This document shows positions 52,958 through 61,734 of a DNA stretch of 64,000 bases, in pieces. This stretch comes from Ancylobacter polymorphus (lineage in GTDB: Bacteria > Pseudomonadota > Alphaproteobacteria > Rhizobiales > Xanthobacteraceae): positions 1,998,001-2,062,000 of the forward strand of contig NZ_CP083239.1 in assembly GCF_022836935.1 (NCBI RefSeq), in the 5' to 3' direction. The first letter of the stretch is position 1, and each line of letters opens with the position of its first letter. Made by a program: the position numbers and the translations under genes. Under the pieces are notes generated by a model. That model saw only the letters and a list, made by a program, of their open reading frames with translations, ran no database searches and had not been told where the DNA came from.

Positions 52958-54949
52958 TCAGCGCTTGAGGCGGCTGAGGGCGGTCGCGACCACGGCTTCG
53001 ACGGTGATGCCGAAATGGGCGAAGACCTGCGGGGCCGGGCCGGAGGCGCCGAAACCGTGCATGCCGACAAAGGCCGCGTCGGATCCGACGATCTCGTCCC
53101 AGCCCTGACGGATCAGGGCTTCGACGGCGATCTTCACCGGCGCCTTGCCCACCACCTGACGGCGGCTTTCCTCGGGCTGGTTCAGGAACAGCTCGAAACA
53201 GGGCACGGAGACGACGCGGGTCGGCACACCCTGCGCTTCCAGCTGCTCGCGCGCCTTCATCACCAGGGACACTTCCGAGCCGGAGGCGAAGAGGGTGACC
53301 TCCGCCTCGTCGGACGCGCTCGCCAGCTCATAGGCGCCGCGCGCGGTGAGGCAGCGCTCGGTGTCGTCGGTGCGCAGCAGCGGCAGGTTCTGGCGGGTCA
53401 GCGCCAGCACGCTCGGGCCGGTCTTGTGCTCCAGCGCCAGCTTCCAGGCTTCCGCGGTCTCGACCGTGTCGCAGGGGCGGAAGACGAGGAGGTTGGGAAT
53501 CGCGCGCAGCGCGGCGATCTGCTCCACCGGCTGGTGGGTCGGGCCGTCCTCGCCCACGCCGATCGAATCATGCGTGAACACATAGACGACGCGCACGCCC
53601 ATCAGCGCCGCGAGGCGGATGGAGGGGCGGCAATAGTCGGAGAAGACGAGGAAGGTGCCGCCATAGGGGATGAAGCCGCCATGCAGGGCGATGCCGTTCA
53701 TCGCCGCCGCCATGCCGTGCTCGCGGATGCCCCAGTTCACATAGCGGCCGTCATATTTCGGCGGCTCGACATAGACCGAGGTGGCCTTGGTCTTGGTGTT
53801 GTTGGAGTGGGTGAGGTCGGCCGAGCCGCCCACCATTTCCGGCAGGGCGGCGGTGAGCGCTTCCAGCACGATTTCCGACGATTTGCGGGTGGCCACCGCG
53901 CCGCCATCGGCACGGGCCTTGGCGATCACGGCGGCAATGGTCTCGCCAAGCTTGGAGGGCAGGTCGCCGCGCACGCGGCGCTCGAACTCGCCGCGCAGCG
54001 CCGGGTCGGCGTCGTTGAAGCGCTGGCTCCAGCTCTTGTGTGCCTGGCGCGAGCGCAGGCCGGCGAGGCGCCACGCATCGAGCACGTCGCTGGGAATGAC
54101 GAAGGGCTCGTATTCCCAGTTGAGAAAGGCGCGGGCGGCGGCGATCTCAGCGGCGCCGAGCGGGGCGCCGTGCACGGCATTGGTGCCGCCCTTGCTGGGC
54201 GCGCCATAGCCGATGGTGGTGCGGCAGGCGATCAGGGTCGGCTTGTCGCTGGTCTTGGCGGCCTCCAGCGCGGCGAGGATGGCGTCCGGGTCATGGCCGT
54301 CGATGCGGGTGGTCGCCCAGCCCGAGGCCGCGAAGCGCTCCAGCTGGTCGGTCGCCACCGACAGCGCGGTCGAGCCGTCGATGGTGATGTGGTTGTCGTC
54401 CCACAGCACGGTGAGCTTGTTCAGCTTCTGGCGGCCGGCGATCTCGATCGCCTCCTCCGAGATGCCTTCCATGAGGCAGCCATCGCCGGCGATGACATAG
54501 GTGTGGTGGTCGACGAGGTCGCCGCCGAACTGCGCGGCCATCATGCGCTCGGCGAGCGCGAAGCCGACCGAATTGGCGAGGCCCTGGCCGAGCGGGCCGG
54601 TCGTGGTCTCGACGCCGACGGTGTGGCCATATTCCGGATGGCCGGGCGTGCGGGAGCCGAGCTGGCGGAAATTCTTGATGTCGTCGAGCGTCATGCCCTC
54701 ATAGCCCGTGAGGTAGAGCAGGGCGTAGAGCAGCATCGAGCCGTGGCCGGCGGAGAGGATGAAGCGGTCGCGGTCCGGCCAGCGCGGGTCGGTCGGATCG
54801 AATTTCAGCACCTTGCCGAACAGGACGGTGGCGACATCCGCCATCCCCATGGGCATGCCGGGATGGCCGGAATTGGCGGCTTCGACGGCATCCATGGCCA
54901 GGGCCCGAATGGCATTGGCCATGCGGTCGTGCTTCTCGCGGTTCGACAT
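52958..54949 (-). CDS. tkt: Transketolase
   Basis: A 663-aa thiamine-diphosphate enzyme moving two-carbon units in the pentose phosphate and Calvin pathways. [21 protein letters not shown] at the N-terminus, the ThDP motif [18 protein letters not shown] ending in [23 protein letters not shown], the pyrimidine-domain [16 protein letters not shown] with the catalytic Glu, and [17 protein letters not shown] are all present (parts quoted). The length is normal. It is the first gene of tkt-gap-pgk-fba on the minus strand and divergent from the DUF4164-zapA pair. Confidence 0.96.
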   Translation of the reverse strand: MSNREKHDRMANAIRALAMDAVEAANSGHPGMPMGMADVATVLFGKVLKFDPTDPRWPDRDRFILSAGHGSMLLYALLYLTGYEGMTLDDIKNFRQLGSRTPGHPEYGHTVGVETTTGPLGQGLANSVGFALAERMMAAQFGGDLVDHHTYVIAGDGCLMEGISEEAIEIAGRQKLNKLTVLWDDNHITIDGSTALSVATDQLERFAASGWATTRIDGHDPDAILAALEAAKTSDKPTLIACRTTIGYGAPSKGGTNAVHGAPLGAAEIAAARAFLNWEYEPFVIPSDVLDAWRLAGLRSRQAHKSWSQRFNDADPALRGEFERRVRGDLPSKLGETIAAVIAKARADGGAVATRKSSEIVLEALTAALPEMVGGSADLTHSNNTKTKATSVYVEPPKYDGRYVNWGIREHGMAAAMNGIALHGGFIPYGGTFLVFSDYCRPSIRLAALMGVRVVYVFTHDSIGVGEDGPTHQPVEQIAALRAIPNLLVFRPCDTVETAEAWKLALEHKTGPSVLALTRQNLPLLRTDDTERCLTARGAYELASASDEAEVTLFASGSEVSLVMKAREQLEAQGVPTRVVSVPCFELFLNQPEESRRQVVGKAPVKIAVEALIRQGWDEIVGSDAAFVGMHGFGASGPAPQVFAHFGITVEAVVATALSRLKR

Positions 54950-55348
54950 GAGGACGGATCTCTCCGAGGCAGATGGGTTGCTGTGTCAGGACGCGACGTT
55001 TCGGTGCCGCAGGCCGGGCGGCGTGCTCCCGGGCGGGCCAGCTCAGCGTGCGGGCGGGGCTGGCGAGTGATAGCACCACCGGGCGCGGTGTCAAAGACAG
55101 CCCTGTGACAGCCCCCGGCACAACGTCCCTGGCCGGCATCGCAGGGGGGAGGGGCCCCGGCCGCTGCCCGCTGAAACCAGTCGGTTGCGAGGGCTACCGG
55201 CGGCGAAGTTGACGCTGCCTCGCGCCGCAGGCTCAATATTGCCGGATTCGTTCCGCGATGAATGCGTGACGCATGGGTGGAACGGAGCGTCACATGGGCC
55301 GTTTCGCCCCCGCTTCCCGCCCGCGACGGGCGAAACAAGGGAGATGTC
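54950..55348. other. 399-bp divergent region between tkt and DUF4164
   Basis: Control region for tkt (minus) and DUF4164-zapA (plus). Two inverted repeats lie near the plus-strand gene: GTGACGC/GCGTCAC (55266-55272 with 55287-55293) and GTTTCGCCC/GGGCGAAAC (55301-55309 with 55328-55336). TTGACG occurs at 55209-55214 but without a good -10 at proper spacing. No coding sequence is convincing here. Confidence 0.45.
55301..55336 (+). promoter_or_regulatory. Leader hairpin immediately before the DUF4164 ribosome site
   Basis: A perfect 9-bp stem GTTTCGCCC/GGGCGAAAC with an 18-nt loop. The ribosome-binding sequence AAGGGAG starts at the very next base (55337) and the ATG is at 55349. Stacking of the stem against the ribosome site could affect translation or mRNA stability. 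Confidence 0.4.
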
Positions 55349-55648
55349 ATGAACGCGCCTGAGGCGGGCGAGACGACGGGCGTCGTGGATGCCGCCCTGC
55401 GGCGCTTCGACAGCGCGGTCGAGGCCCTCGAAAGCGCCATCGAGCGCCGGCTGGAGGTGGAGCGGCAGGAAGCCGCGCTCGCCCAGCAGCTACATGTGCT
55501 TGGTGCCGACCGTTCCCGCCTCGCCGATGCGCTTGACGGGGCGCAGGCTCGGGCGGAACGGCTCGACAGCGCCAATGAAGAGGTCGCGCGCCGGCTGGGC
55601 AGCGCCATGGAAACCATTCGCGCGGTGCTCGCCGCGCAGGAGCGCTGA
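55349..55648 (+). CDS. DUF4164 coiled-coil protein
   Basis: A 99-aa helical protein of the DUF4164 family that commonly precedes zapA in Rhizobiales. It is nearly all heptad-like helix: AALRRFDSAVEALESAIERRLEVER, then LGADRSRLADALDGAQARAERLDSANEEVARRLGSAMETI (parts). No signal peptide or membrane segment. Its function is unknown; the location suggests a division-related role, perhaps as a ZapB-like partner, which is only inference. The ATG at 55349 follows AAGGGAG. Confidence 0.8.
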   Translation: MNAPEAGETTGVVDAALRRFDSAVEALESAIERRLEVERQEAALAQQLHVLGADRSRLADALDGAQARAERLDSANEEVARRLGSAMETIRAVLAAQER

Positions 55649-55658
55649 GGGACCGGCA

Positions 55659-56042
55659 ATGGCCTATGTGACCATCAGCATTGGCGGGCGCGCCTACCGC
55701 ATGGCCTGCGACGACGGCCAGGAGGATCATCTCAGTGGCCTCGGCGAGGAAGTGGACGCCCGCATCGAGCAGCTGCGCGTCGCCTTTGGCGAGATCGGCG
55801 ACCAGCGCCTCAGCATCATGGCCGCCATCACCCTCGCGGACGAACTGAGCGAGGCGCGCCGGCGCATTCAGGCGCTGGAGAAGGAGGCGAGCGCCGAGCG
55901 CGCCGCCCGCAGCGCCGCGACGCGGCGCCTCGACGAGACGGAGGCCCGTGTGGCGCGCGGTATCACCGGCGCCGCCGAGCGGCTGGAGCGGCTGACCCGC
56001 GAACTCGGCACCAGCCCATCGGGCGGCGTCGGCATGGGCTGA
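55659..56042 (+). CDS. zapA: Cell division protein ZapA
   Basis: A 127-aa FtsZ-ring-associated protein. MAYVTISIGGRAYRMACDDGQEDHL is the ZapA globular head start (parts), LGEEVDARIEQLRVAFGEIGDQRLSIMAAITLADEL the conserved middle, followed by a coiled-coil tail with an Arg/Glu-rich pattern. It cross-links FtsZ protofilaments in the cytoplasm. It lies 10 nt after DUF4164 on the same strand, so the two form an operon. A perfect 8-bp hairpin (56049-56068) follows the stop. Confidence 0.9.
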   Translation: MAYVTISIGGRAYRMACDDGQEDHLSGLGEEVDARIEQLRVAFGEIGDQRLSIMAAITLADELSEARRRIQALEKEASAERAARSAATRRLDETEARVARGITGAAERLERLTRELGTSPSGGVGMG

Positions 56043-56048
56043 ACGCCC

Positions 56049-56068
56049 GGCGGGAGAACGCTCCCGCC
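56049..56068 (+). terminator. Hairpin after zapA
   Basis: GGCGGGAG-AACG-CTCCCGCC, a perfect 8-bp stem starting 7 nt after the zapA stop. The following sequence has only short T stretches. A second hairpin (CCGCCCG/CGGGCGG, 56092-56110) follows. Termination is likely but not certain. Confidence 0.55.
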
Positions 56069-56188
56069 CGTGCTTCTCCGGCCGTGCGCATCCGCCCGAG
56101 AACCGGGCGGGCTTGACGCGGCCGGCCGCACAGCGCACAGGACAGCACCGTTCCGCGGCTTCTGACTGCGCTTCATCTGGAATTCGAC

Positions 56189-56977
56189 ATGATCCGTACT
56201 CCCCTGATGACCGTCATGGTCCAGGCCGTCCGCAAGGCCGGCCGCTCCCTGATCCGCGATTTCGGGGAGGTGGAAAACCTGCAGGTGTCGCTCAAGGGGC
56301 CGGCGAATTTCGTCTCCAACGCCGACCGCAAGGCCGAGCGCATCCTGCACGACGAACTCTCCAAGGCGCGGCCGAATTTCGGCTTCATCATGGAGGAAAG
56401 CGGCGAGATCGACGGGGCCGACGAGAGCCATCGCTGGATCATCGACCCGCTCGACGGCACTACCAATTTCCTGCACGGCATTCCGCTGTTCTGCGTCTCG
56501 CTGGGCCTGGCGCGCGACGGCGTGCCGGTGGCGGGCGTGATCTACAACCCGGTCACCGACGAGCTTTTCGTCGCCGAGAAGGGCGCCGGCGCGTTCATGA
56601 ACGACCGCCGCATCCGCGTCGCCGCCCGGCGCAACCTCGCCGATGCCGTGGTCTGTTGCGGCCTGCCGCATATGGGCCGGGGCGACTTCGCCCAGTTCGG
56701 GCGCGAATACGGCGCCATCGCCCCCAAGGTCGCCGGCCTGCGCCGCACCGGCTCGGCCGCGCTCGACCTCGCCTGGGTCGCCGCCGGGCGCTTCGACGCT
56801 TTCTGGGAACGCGGGCTCAGCCCGTGGGACATGGCGGCCGGCATCGTGCTGGTGCGCGAGGCGGGCGGCTATGTCTCCGACCTCGACGGCGGCGACAAGA
56901 TGCTGGCCAAGGGCGACATCATCGTCGGCAATGACACGGTGCGTCGCGACCTGCTGGCGCTCGTCAACAAGGCGTAG
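56189..56977 (+). CDS. suhB: Inositol monophosphatase family protein (SuhB type)
   Basis: A 262-aa lithium-sensitive-type phosphatase. Metal-binding motifs are MEESGEIDG (Glu), WIIDPLDGTTNFLHGIPLF (Asp-Pro-Leu-Asp-Gly-Thr) and FWERGLSPWDMAAGIVLVREAGG (third Asp). FVSNADRKAERIL is the N-terminal mobile loop. It hydrolyses myo-inositol phosphate and similar sugars; in E. coli SuhB also takes part in rRNA transcription antitermination. The length is normal. It lies upstream of the MotAB-like pair, 138 bp away. Confidence 0.9.
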   Translation: MIRTPLMTVMVQAVRKAGRSLIRDFGEVENLQVSLKGPANFVSNADRKAERILHDELSKARPNFGFIMEESGEIDGADESHRWIIDPLDGTTNFLHGIPLFCVSLGLARDGVPVAGVIYNPVTDELFVAEKGAGAFMNDRRIRVAARRNLADAVVCCGLPHMGRGDFAQFGREYGAIAPKVAGLRRTGSAALDLAWVAAGRFDAFWERGLSPWDMAAGIVLVREAGGYVSDLDGGDKMLAKGDIIVGNDTVRRDLLALVNKA

Positions 56978-57115
56978 AGAAAGCCGTAACGGTAGAGAAA
57001 TAAGGGTTTTTCTTGAGGTCTCTGCCGCGTTCCTTTTCCCTGCGTCTGTGGCATAGTCCGGCCCGAGGGGCGGTCTTTCGGGCCATCGCCGTCCTTCACA
57101 GGGACGGCCGACGGC

Positions 57116-58183
57116 ATGAGCGCTACCGATTCATTTCATAAATTGTCATCGCCCCGCATCTTTCTGGTGCGGATGTTCGTATTCATCCTGCTGTGCGTGG
57201 CGCTGGCCTCCATTCTGCACGAGCCGATCTGGCGCGCCTTCCTCAACAATCCCGGCCTGAACGGCGTCATTTTCGGCGTTCTGTTCATCGGCATCATCTT
57301 CGCCTTCCGCCAGGTGCTGCGCCTGCTGCCGGAAGTGGAATGGGTGAACAGCTTCCGCATCGCCGATCCCGGCCTTGAAGTGCGGCAGGCGCCGGTGCTT
57401 CTGGCGCCGATGGCGGCGCTGCTCGGCGACCGCGTTGGGCGCATGTCGATCTCGCAGGCGACGATGCGCGGCATTCTCGAATCCATCGGCACCCGCCTCG
57501 ACGAGGCGCGCGACCTGCTGCGCTATCTCACCGGCCTGCTTGTCTTTCTCGGCCTGCTCGGCACCTTCTGGGGCCTGCTCGAAACCGTCAGCTCGATCGC
57601 CCGTGTGATCGGCGCGCTGGATGTGGGGCCGGAATCCGGCTCCGTGCTCGACACGTTGAAGACCGGCCTTGCCGCGCCGCTCGGCGGCATGGGCATCGCC
57701 TTTTCATCCTCGTTGTTCGGCCTTGCCGGCTCGCTGGTGCTCGGCTTCCTCGACCTGCAGGCCGGGCAGGCGCAGAACCGCTTCTACATCGACCTGGAAG
57801 ACTGGCTGTCCACCACGGTGGAGGATCTCGGCACGGAGGCGGCGCGCGCCCGTGGCCCGGTGCCGGCGCCGATCTCTGCCACGCCGATCGGGCCGCTGCC
57901 GCTGCCGCCCCCGCCTGCGCCCGCCTTTGCCCAGGCGCCGGATTTCAGCGACCTCTCCGCCGCCATTGCCCGGCTTGAGCGGACCATGACCGAGGCCGGC
58001 TCGCAGCGCGTCACCTCCGCCATGGCGCATCTCGCCGAGAGCCTGCAGGGCCTTGTGCAGCACATGCGCAGCGAGCAGCAGATGGTGCGCGACTGGGTGG
58101 AGGCGCAGGCCGAGCAGCAGCGCGACATCAAGCGCCTGCTGGAGCGGATCGCCGAGTCCAAGTCGGACCGCGAGAGCGTCTGA
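57116..58183 (+). CDS. MotA/TolQ/ExbB-like proton-channel subunit
   Basis: A 355-aa membrane protein. Helices are at residues about 14-34 (VRMFVFILLCVALASIL), 48-66 (GVIFGVLFIGIIFAFRQVL), 138-160 (LTGLLVFLGLLGTFWGLLETV) and 190-212 (GIAFSSSLFGLAGSLVLGFLDL). The third and fourth carry the MotA/ExbB-type channel pattern. After Pro-rich linkers (residues about 245-275) is an amphipathic C-terminal helix (MAHLAESLQGLVQHMRSEQQMVRDWV). It pairs with the next gene, which overlaps it by 1 nt. The pair resembles MotAB or TolQR stators but lies outside flagellar or tol operons. Confidence 0.82.
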   Translation: MSATDSFHKLSSPRIFLVRMFVFILLCVALASILHEPIWRAFLNNPGLNGVIFGVLFIGIIFAFRQVLRLLPEVEWVNSFRIADPGLEVRQAPVLLAPMAALLGDRVGRMSISQATMRGILESIGTRLDEARDLLRYLTGLLVFLGLLGTFWGLLETVSSIARVIGALDVGPESGSVLDTLKTGLAAPLGGMGIAFSSSLFGLAGSLVLGFLDLQAGQAQNRFYIDLEDWLSTTVEDLGTEAARARGPVPAPISATPIGPLPLPPPPAPAFAQAPDFSDLSAAIARLERTMTEAGSQRVTSAMAHLAESLQGLVQHMRSEQQMVRDWVEAQAEQQRDIKRLLERIAESKSDRESV

Positions 58184-59217
58184 TGGCCCTGGGTCGTTCC
58201 CGCCGTGGCGAGCGCCACATCGACTACTGGCCCGGCTTCGTCGACGCGCTGTCGACGCTGCTGCTGGTGTTCGTGTTTCTGCTCTCCGTCTTTGTGCTCG
58301 CGCAGTTCGTCCTCACCCAGGAGATCGGCTCCAAGGACGACGCCATGGCGCGGCTGCAGGCGCAGATCCGCGAATTGACCGAACTGCTGGCGCTGGAGCG
58401 GGCGAACGACGCCGAGGCCGAAAGCCAGGTGGGCGCGCTGCGCGCCAGCCTGCTGCGGCTGGAACAGGAACGCGATGTGCTGCGCGACGCCGCTGCGGCG
58501 GTCGCCAGCCCTGAGGAGGTCGCGTCCGCCCAGAGCCGCAGCGCCGAACTCGCCCGTCAGCTTGGCGAGGAGAAGGACGCGGCGGCGTCGGCGGCGGCGC
58601 AGATCGCCATTCTCAATCAGCAGATCGCCGCGCTGCGCCGGCAGATCGCGGCGCTGGAAGAGGCGCTGAACATTTCCGAGCAGAAGGACAAGGAAAGCCA
58701 GTCCCGCCTTGCCGATCTCGGCCGGCGGCTGAATGTCGCGCTGGCGCAGCGGGTGCAGGAACTGACCCGTTACCGCTCCGAGTTCTTCGGCCGGCTGCGC
58801 GCCATTCTCGGCGATCGGCCGGATGTGCGCGTGGTGCGCGACCGTTTCGTCTTCCAGTCGGAGATCTTCTTCGACCCCGCCGCCGCGCAGCTGCGCCCCG
58901 ACGCGTTGCCCGCGCTGGACAAGCTGGCGAGCGCGCTGATCGAACTGGAAAAGCAGATACCGGACGACCTTCCCTGGGTGCTGCGCGTCGACGGCCATAC
59001 CGATAATCGGCCTATCGCCACGCCGCTCTACCCCTCGAACTGGGAGCTTTCGGCGGCGCGCGCCATCGCGGTGGTGCAGTATCTGGCGCAGCGCGGCGTC
59101 TCACCGCAGCACCTCGTCGCCGCTGGCTTTGGCGAGTACCAGCCCCTCGATGCCGGCAGCGATGACGAGGCGCGCGCGCGCAACCGCCGCATCGAACTCA
59201 AGCTCACAGAGCGATGA
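58183..59217 (+). CDS. MotB-like OmpA-family peptidoglycan-binding protein
   Basis: A 344-aa protein with one transmembrane helix (residues about 17-42, DYWPGFVDALSTLLLVFVFL) that contains an Asp at the position of the proton-carrying Asp of MotB. A long coiled coil follows (about 50-205, rich in Ala/Glu/Gln/Arg). The C-terminal OmpA domain has FFDPAAAQLRPDALPALDKL, LRVDGHTDNRPI, NWELSAARAIAVVQYL and DDEARARNRRIELKL. The ATG shares one base with the upstream stop (TGATG). Together with the MotA-like protein it should form an ion-driven inner-membrane machine anchored to peptidoglycan. Its task is unknown. Confidence 0.85.
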   Translation: MALGRSRRGERHIDYWPGFVDALSTLLLVFVFLLSVFVLAQFVLTQEIGSKDDAMARLQAQIRELTELLALERANDAEAESQVGALRASLLRLEQERDVLRDAAAAVASPEEVASAQSRSAELARQLGEEKDAAASAAAQIAILNQQIAALRRQIAALEEALNISEQKDKESQSRLADLGRRLNVALAQRVQELTRYRSEFFGRLRAILGDRPDVRVVRDRFVFQSEIFFDPAAAQLRPDALPALDKLASALIELEKQIPDDLPWVLRVDGHTDNRPIATPLYPSNWELSAARAIAVVQYLAQRGVSPQHLVAAGFGEYQPLDAGSDDEARARNRRIELKLTER

Positions 59218-59227
59218 GCCCTTTGCG

Positions 59228-59707
59228 ATGAGCGAGACGCGCGCGCCCCTGCTGATCGGCTTCGACTGGAGCCATATGCCCGAGATGACGCATCTGTGGG
59301 TGGAAGCCTGGCAGGAGGCGCTGCCGGAAATCGATTTCGAGGCCCGGCGCGGCTGGCTCTGCCACCGCATCGGCACCCTGATCGACGAAGGGGCGGAAAT
59401 TGACCTCGCCCAGGCGGAAGGGGAGGGCGGCGCGCCGGGGGCGCTGCTTGGCTTCGTGTCGGTCAATCCCCGCACCGGCTATGTCGACCAGCTGGTGGTG
59501 CATCCCAACCATTGGGGCGCGGGGGTGGCCAGCCGGCTGATCGCCGCCGCCGCCGCCCGCTCGCCGCGCCATCTCGTGCTCGACGTGAACGAGCAGAACG
59601 AGCGGGCGGTGCGCTTCTATGAAAAGGCGGGGTTCGTCGTGACCGGCCACGGGGTCAACCCCACCTCCGGCCGCCCGACGCTGCGGATGGAGCGCCGGGG
59701 CGGCTGA
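59228..59707 (+). CDS. GNAT N-acetyltransferase
   Basis: A 159-aa acetyltransferase: GFVSVNPRTGYVDQLVVHPNHWGAGVASRLIAAA holds the acetyl-CoA-binding GxGxAxxL pattern (W-GAGVASRLI), and LVLDVNEQNERAVRFYEKAGFVV is the conserved end (parts quoted). The N-terminal part (GFDWSHMPEMTHLWVEAWQEALPEIDF) presumably sets the acceptor, which I cannot infer. It starts 10 nt after the MotB-like gene, so it may be part of that operon without a functional link. Confidence 0.85.
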   Translation: MSETRAPLLIGFDWSHMPEMTHLWVEAWQEALPEIDFEARRGWLCHRIGTLIDEGAEIDLAQAEGEGGAPGALLGFVSVNPRTGYVDQLVVHPNHWGAGVASRLIAAAAARSPRHLVLDVNEQNERAVRFYEKAGFVVTGHGVNPTSGRPTLRMERRGG

Positions 59708-59748
59708 GGCCCGCCATCGCTGGCCGGCGGACCTGACGCAGGCCCGCA

Positions 59749-61104
59749 TCAGCGCGCGGCGTTCACCGCTGGTGTGGCGGTGACGCGCCAGACGGTATTT
59801 CCGGCATCGTCGGCAATCAGCAGGGCGCCCGTCGCGTCCACCGCCACACCGACCGGCCGGCCGCGGGCCTGACCTTGCTCATTGAGGAAGCCGGTGACGA
59901 AGTCTTCCGCCGGCCCGCTCGGGCGGCCCTCGGCGAAGGGAACGAAGATCACCTTGTAGCCGCTGAATTCATCCCGGTTCCAGCTGCCGTGTAGGCCGAT
60001 GAAGGCGCCGCCCTGATAGCGCGGGGCGAAGGCGGTGGCGGTGTAGAAATCGAGCCCCAGAGCCGCGACATGCGAGCCGAGCGCATAGTCGGGCACGATG
60101 GCGCGCTCGACCAGATCCGGCCGTTCCGGCTTCACCCGCGGATCGACATGCTTGCCGTAATAGCTGTAGGGCCAGCCATAGAAGCCGCCGTCCTGGACCG
60201 AGGTGAGATAGTCCGGCACCAGATTGGGGCCGAGCTCGTCCCGCTCATTGACCACGGTCCATAGCGCCCCCGTCGTCGGGTTGAAGGTCAGGCCGTTGGG
60301 ATTGCGCAGGCCGCTGGCAAACAGCCGCTGGCGGCCGGTGGCGCGGTCCACCTCGTGGATGGCGGCGCGGTTCTTCTCGGCCTCCATTCCGCGCTCGGCG
60401 GCATTGCTGTTCGAGCCGACGCCGACATAGAGCAGGTTGCCGTCCGGGCTGGCGACGAGGCTCTTGGTCCAATGGTGGTTGATCGGCCCGCCGGGCAGGG
60501 GCGCCAGCAACTCGCCGGGGGCGGTGATCTGCGTGTCGCCCTCATTATAGGGATAGCGCATGATGGCATCGGCGTGGGCGACATAGAGATCGCTGCCGAC
60601 GAGGGCGACGCCGAACGGCGAATGCAAATTTTCGAGGAACACGGTGCGCTGCTCGGGCGTGCCGTCGCCATTGGTGTCGCGCAGCAGGGTGATGCGGTTG
60701 GTCTCGCCGCCGCCGCCTCCACCGCCGCCGACCATTTTCTCCACGACGCCGCGCACCAGCCCCTTGGGGTGACGGATGGGCTTGCCGGACGGTGCCTGGG
60801 CTTCTACGACGAGAATGTCGCCATTGGGCAGGACATAGAGCTCGCGCGGATGTGCGAGGCCGGTGGCCAGCGCCTTGATCGCGTAGCCCTGAGGCACGCT
60901 CGGCGTTTCGCCGTCCTTCCAACCGACGATCTCGGAGATCTTCATGGTGGGGAAGAGGCCGAGCTGCGGTTCGGGCAGCACCGGATTGGGCCCTGTCTGC
61001 TGCTCCACGGTGATGCCGTCCTGTGCCGGCGCGGGCAGGGTGAAGGAGAGGAGGCCCAAGGCGGCCGCGACGCAGGGGGCGAGCGAGGTCTTCCAACCGT
61101 TCAT
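59749..61104 (-). CDS. PQQ-dependent sugar dehydrogenase/sorbosone dehydrogenase-like exported protein
   Basis: A 451-aa beta-propeller protein with a signal peptide (SLAPCVAAALGLLSFTLPAPA). GYAIKALATGLAHPRELYVLPNGDILVVE, LENLHSPFGVALVGSDLYVAHADA, FASGLRNPNGLTFNP, LWTVVNERDELGPNLVPDYL and YQGGAFIGLHGSWNRDEFSGYKV (separate motifs) fit the L-sorbosone dehydrogenase-like group of GDH_B propellers. A run of eight Gly interrupts blade two. Substrate and cofactor use are unproven. Its ATG overlaps the DUF2231 stop (ATGA), suggesting that the membrane protein is a partner, possibly an electron acceptor. Confidence 0.82.
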   Translation of the reverse strand: MNGWKTSLAPCVAAALGLLSFTLPAPAQDGITVEQQTGPNPVLPEPQLGLFPTMKISEIVGWKDGETPSVPQGYAIKALATGLAHPRELYVLPNGDILVVEAQAPSGKPIRHPKGLVRGVVEKMVGGGGGGGGETNRITLLRDTNGDGTPEQRTVFLENLHSPFGVALVGSDLYVAHADAIMRYPYNEGDTQITAPGELLAPLPGGPINHHWTKSLVASPDGNLLYVGVGSNSNAAERGMEAEKNRAAIHEVDRATGRQRLFASGLRNPNGLTFNPTTGALWTVVNERDELGPNLVPDYLTSVQDGGFYGWPYSYYGKHVDPRVKPERPDLVERAIVPDYALGSHVAALGLDFYTATAFAPRYQGGAFIGLHGSWNRDEFSGYKVIFVPFAEGRPSGPAEDFVTGFLNEQGQARGRPVGVAVDATGALLIADDAGNTVWRVTATPAVNAAR

Positions 61105-61550
61105 CGGATCGAACCTCCAATGCGGGGACGGGCGACAAGGCCGTAAGCCGCGACAGCGGCGGCAAGGAAGGCGAGCACGGTGAGGGCCGAAAGCGCGAGG
61201 CCCCACGGCACCACGGAGGACCAGCCGTCGCGGCTGTGCACCAGCATGTTGAAGGTCGCCAGAACCATGGCGGCGAGATAGGCGAGCACATAGGCCGCCA
61301 TGCCCGCGCTGGCGCGCAGCACGGGGCGGATCAGCAGCTCGATCAGACCGGCTATGGCCACCAGCCAAGCCAGAATCGCCCCGGCGCTGACCAGCCAGGC
61401 CGAGAAATCCGCCCACATGGTGTTGACGGTGGCCCAATAGGCCAGATCGGTCAGCAGCCCGGCGGTGAGGCAGGTCGCTGGGATGAGCATAAGGAAGGGG
61501 TGGAGCGGCGGCGCGACGATGCGCGTCGTCGATGCCTCTAAAACGGCCAT
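61101..61550 (-). CDS. DUF2231 membrane protein
   Basis: A 149-aa protein with four transmembrane helices. PLHPFLMLIPATCLTAGLLTDLAY at the start is the DUF2231 hallmark (His-Pro near helix 1), followed by SAWLVSAGAILAWLVAIAGLIELL, AYVLAYLAAMVLATFNMLVHSRDGW and ALTVLAFLAAAVAAYGL. His residues in helices 1 and 3 could bind heme. The start at 61550 follows GGGAG by 7 nt. It is co-translated with the sorbosone-dehydrogenase-like gene, as commonly seen for this pair. Confidence 0.85.
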   Translation of the reverse strand: MAVLEASTTRIVAPPLHPFLMLIPATCLTAGLLTDLAYWATVNTMWADFSAWLVSAGAILAWLVAIAGLIELLIRPVLRASAGMAAYVLAYLAAMVLATFNMLVHSRDGWSSVVPWGLALSALTVLAFLAAAVAAYGLVARPRIGGSIR

Positions 61551-61734
61551 GTTCGGTCTCCCGTGCCGAGGACGGTGCGCCGTGGCGGTGGGCGGTGCCA
61601 ATGCGGCACGCCGAATGCCGCCCTGCCACGGGCTGCGTGTCCGAGGTCAATGCGGGAGCCGCAGGATGGTTCAGATCGGCGACCGGAAACCCACTGGCGG
61701 GGGTCGAAGGCGGTGAGCCCCGGACCCCGCTGCC

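Noticed and set aside
56043..56188. 6S RNA, often located after zapA
   Set aside because: The gap is only about 146 nt, holds two independent short hairpins, and lacks a long rod-like fold with a central bubble. The usual downstream 5-formyltetrahydrofolate cyclo-ligase gene is also absent.
57116..59217. Possible Zorya defence system (ZorA/ZorB-like stator pair)
   Set aside because: No ZorC, ZorD or ZorE helicase or nuclease gene follows. The neighbours are suhB, a GNAT gene and a sugar dehydrogenase, and the setting is core genome. A general stator-type pair is the better description.
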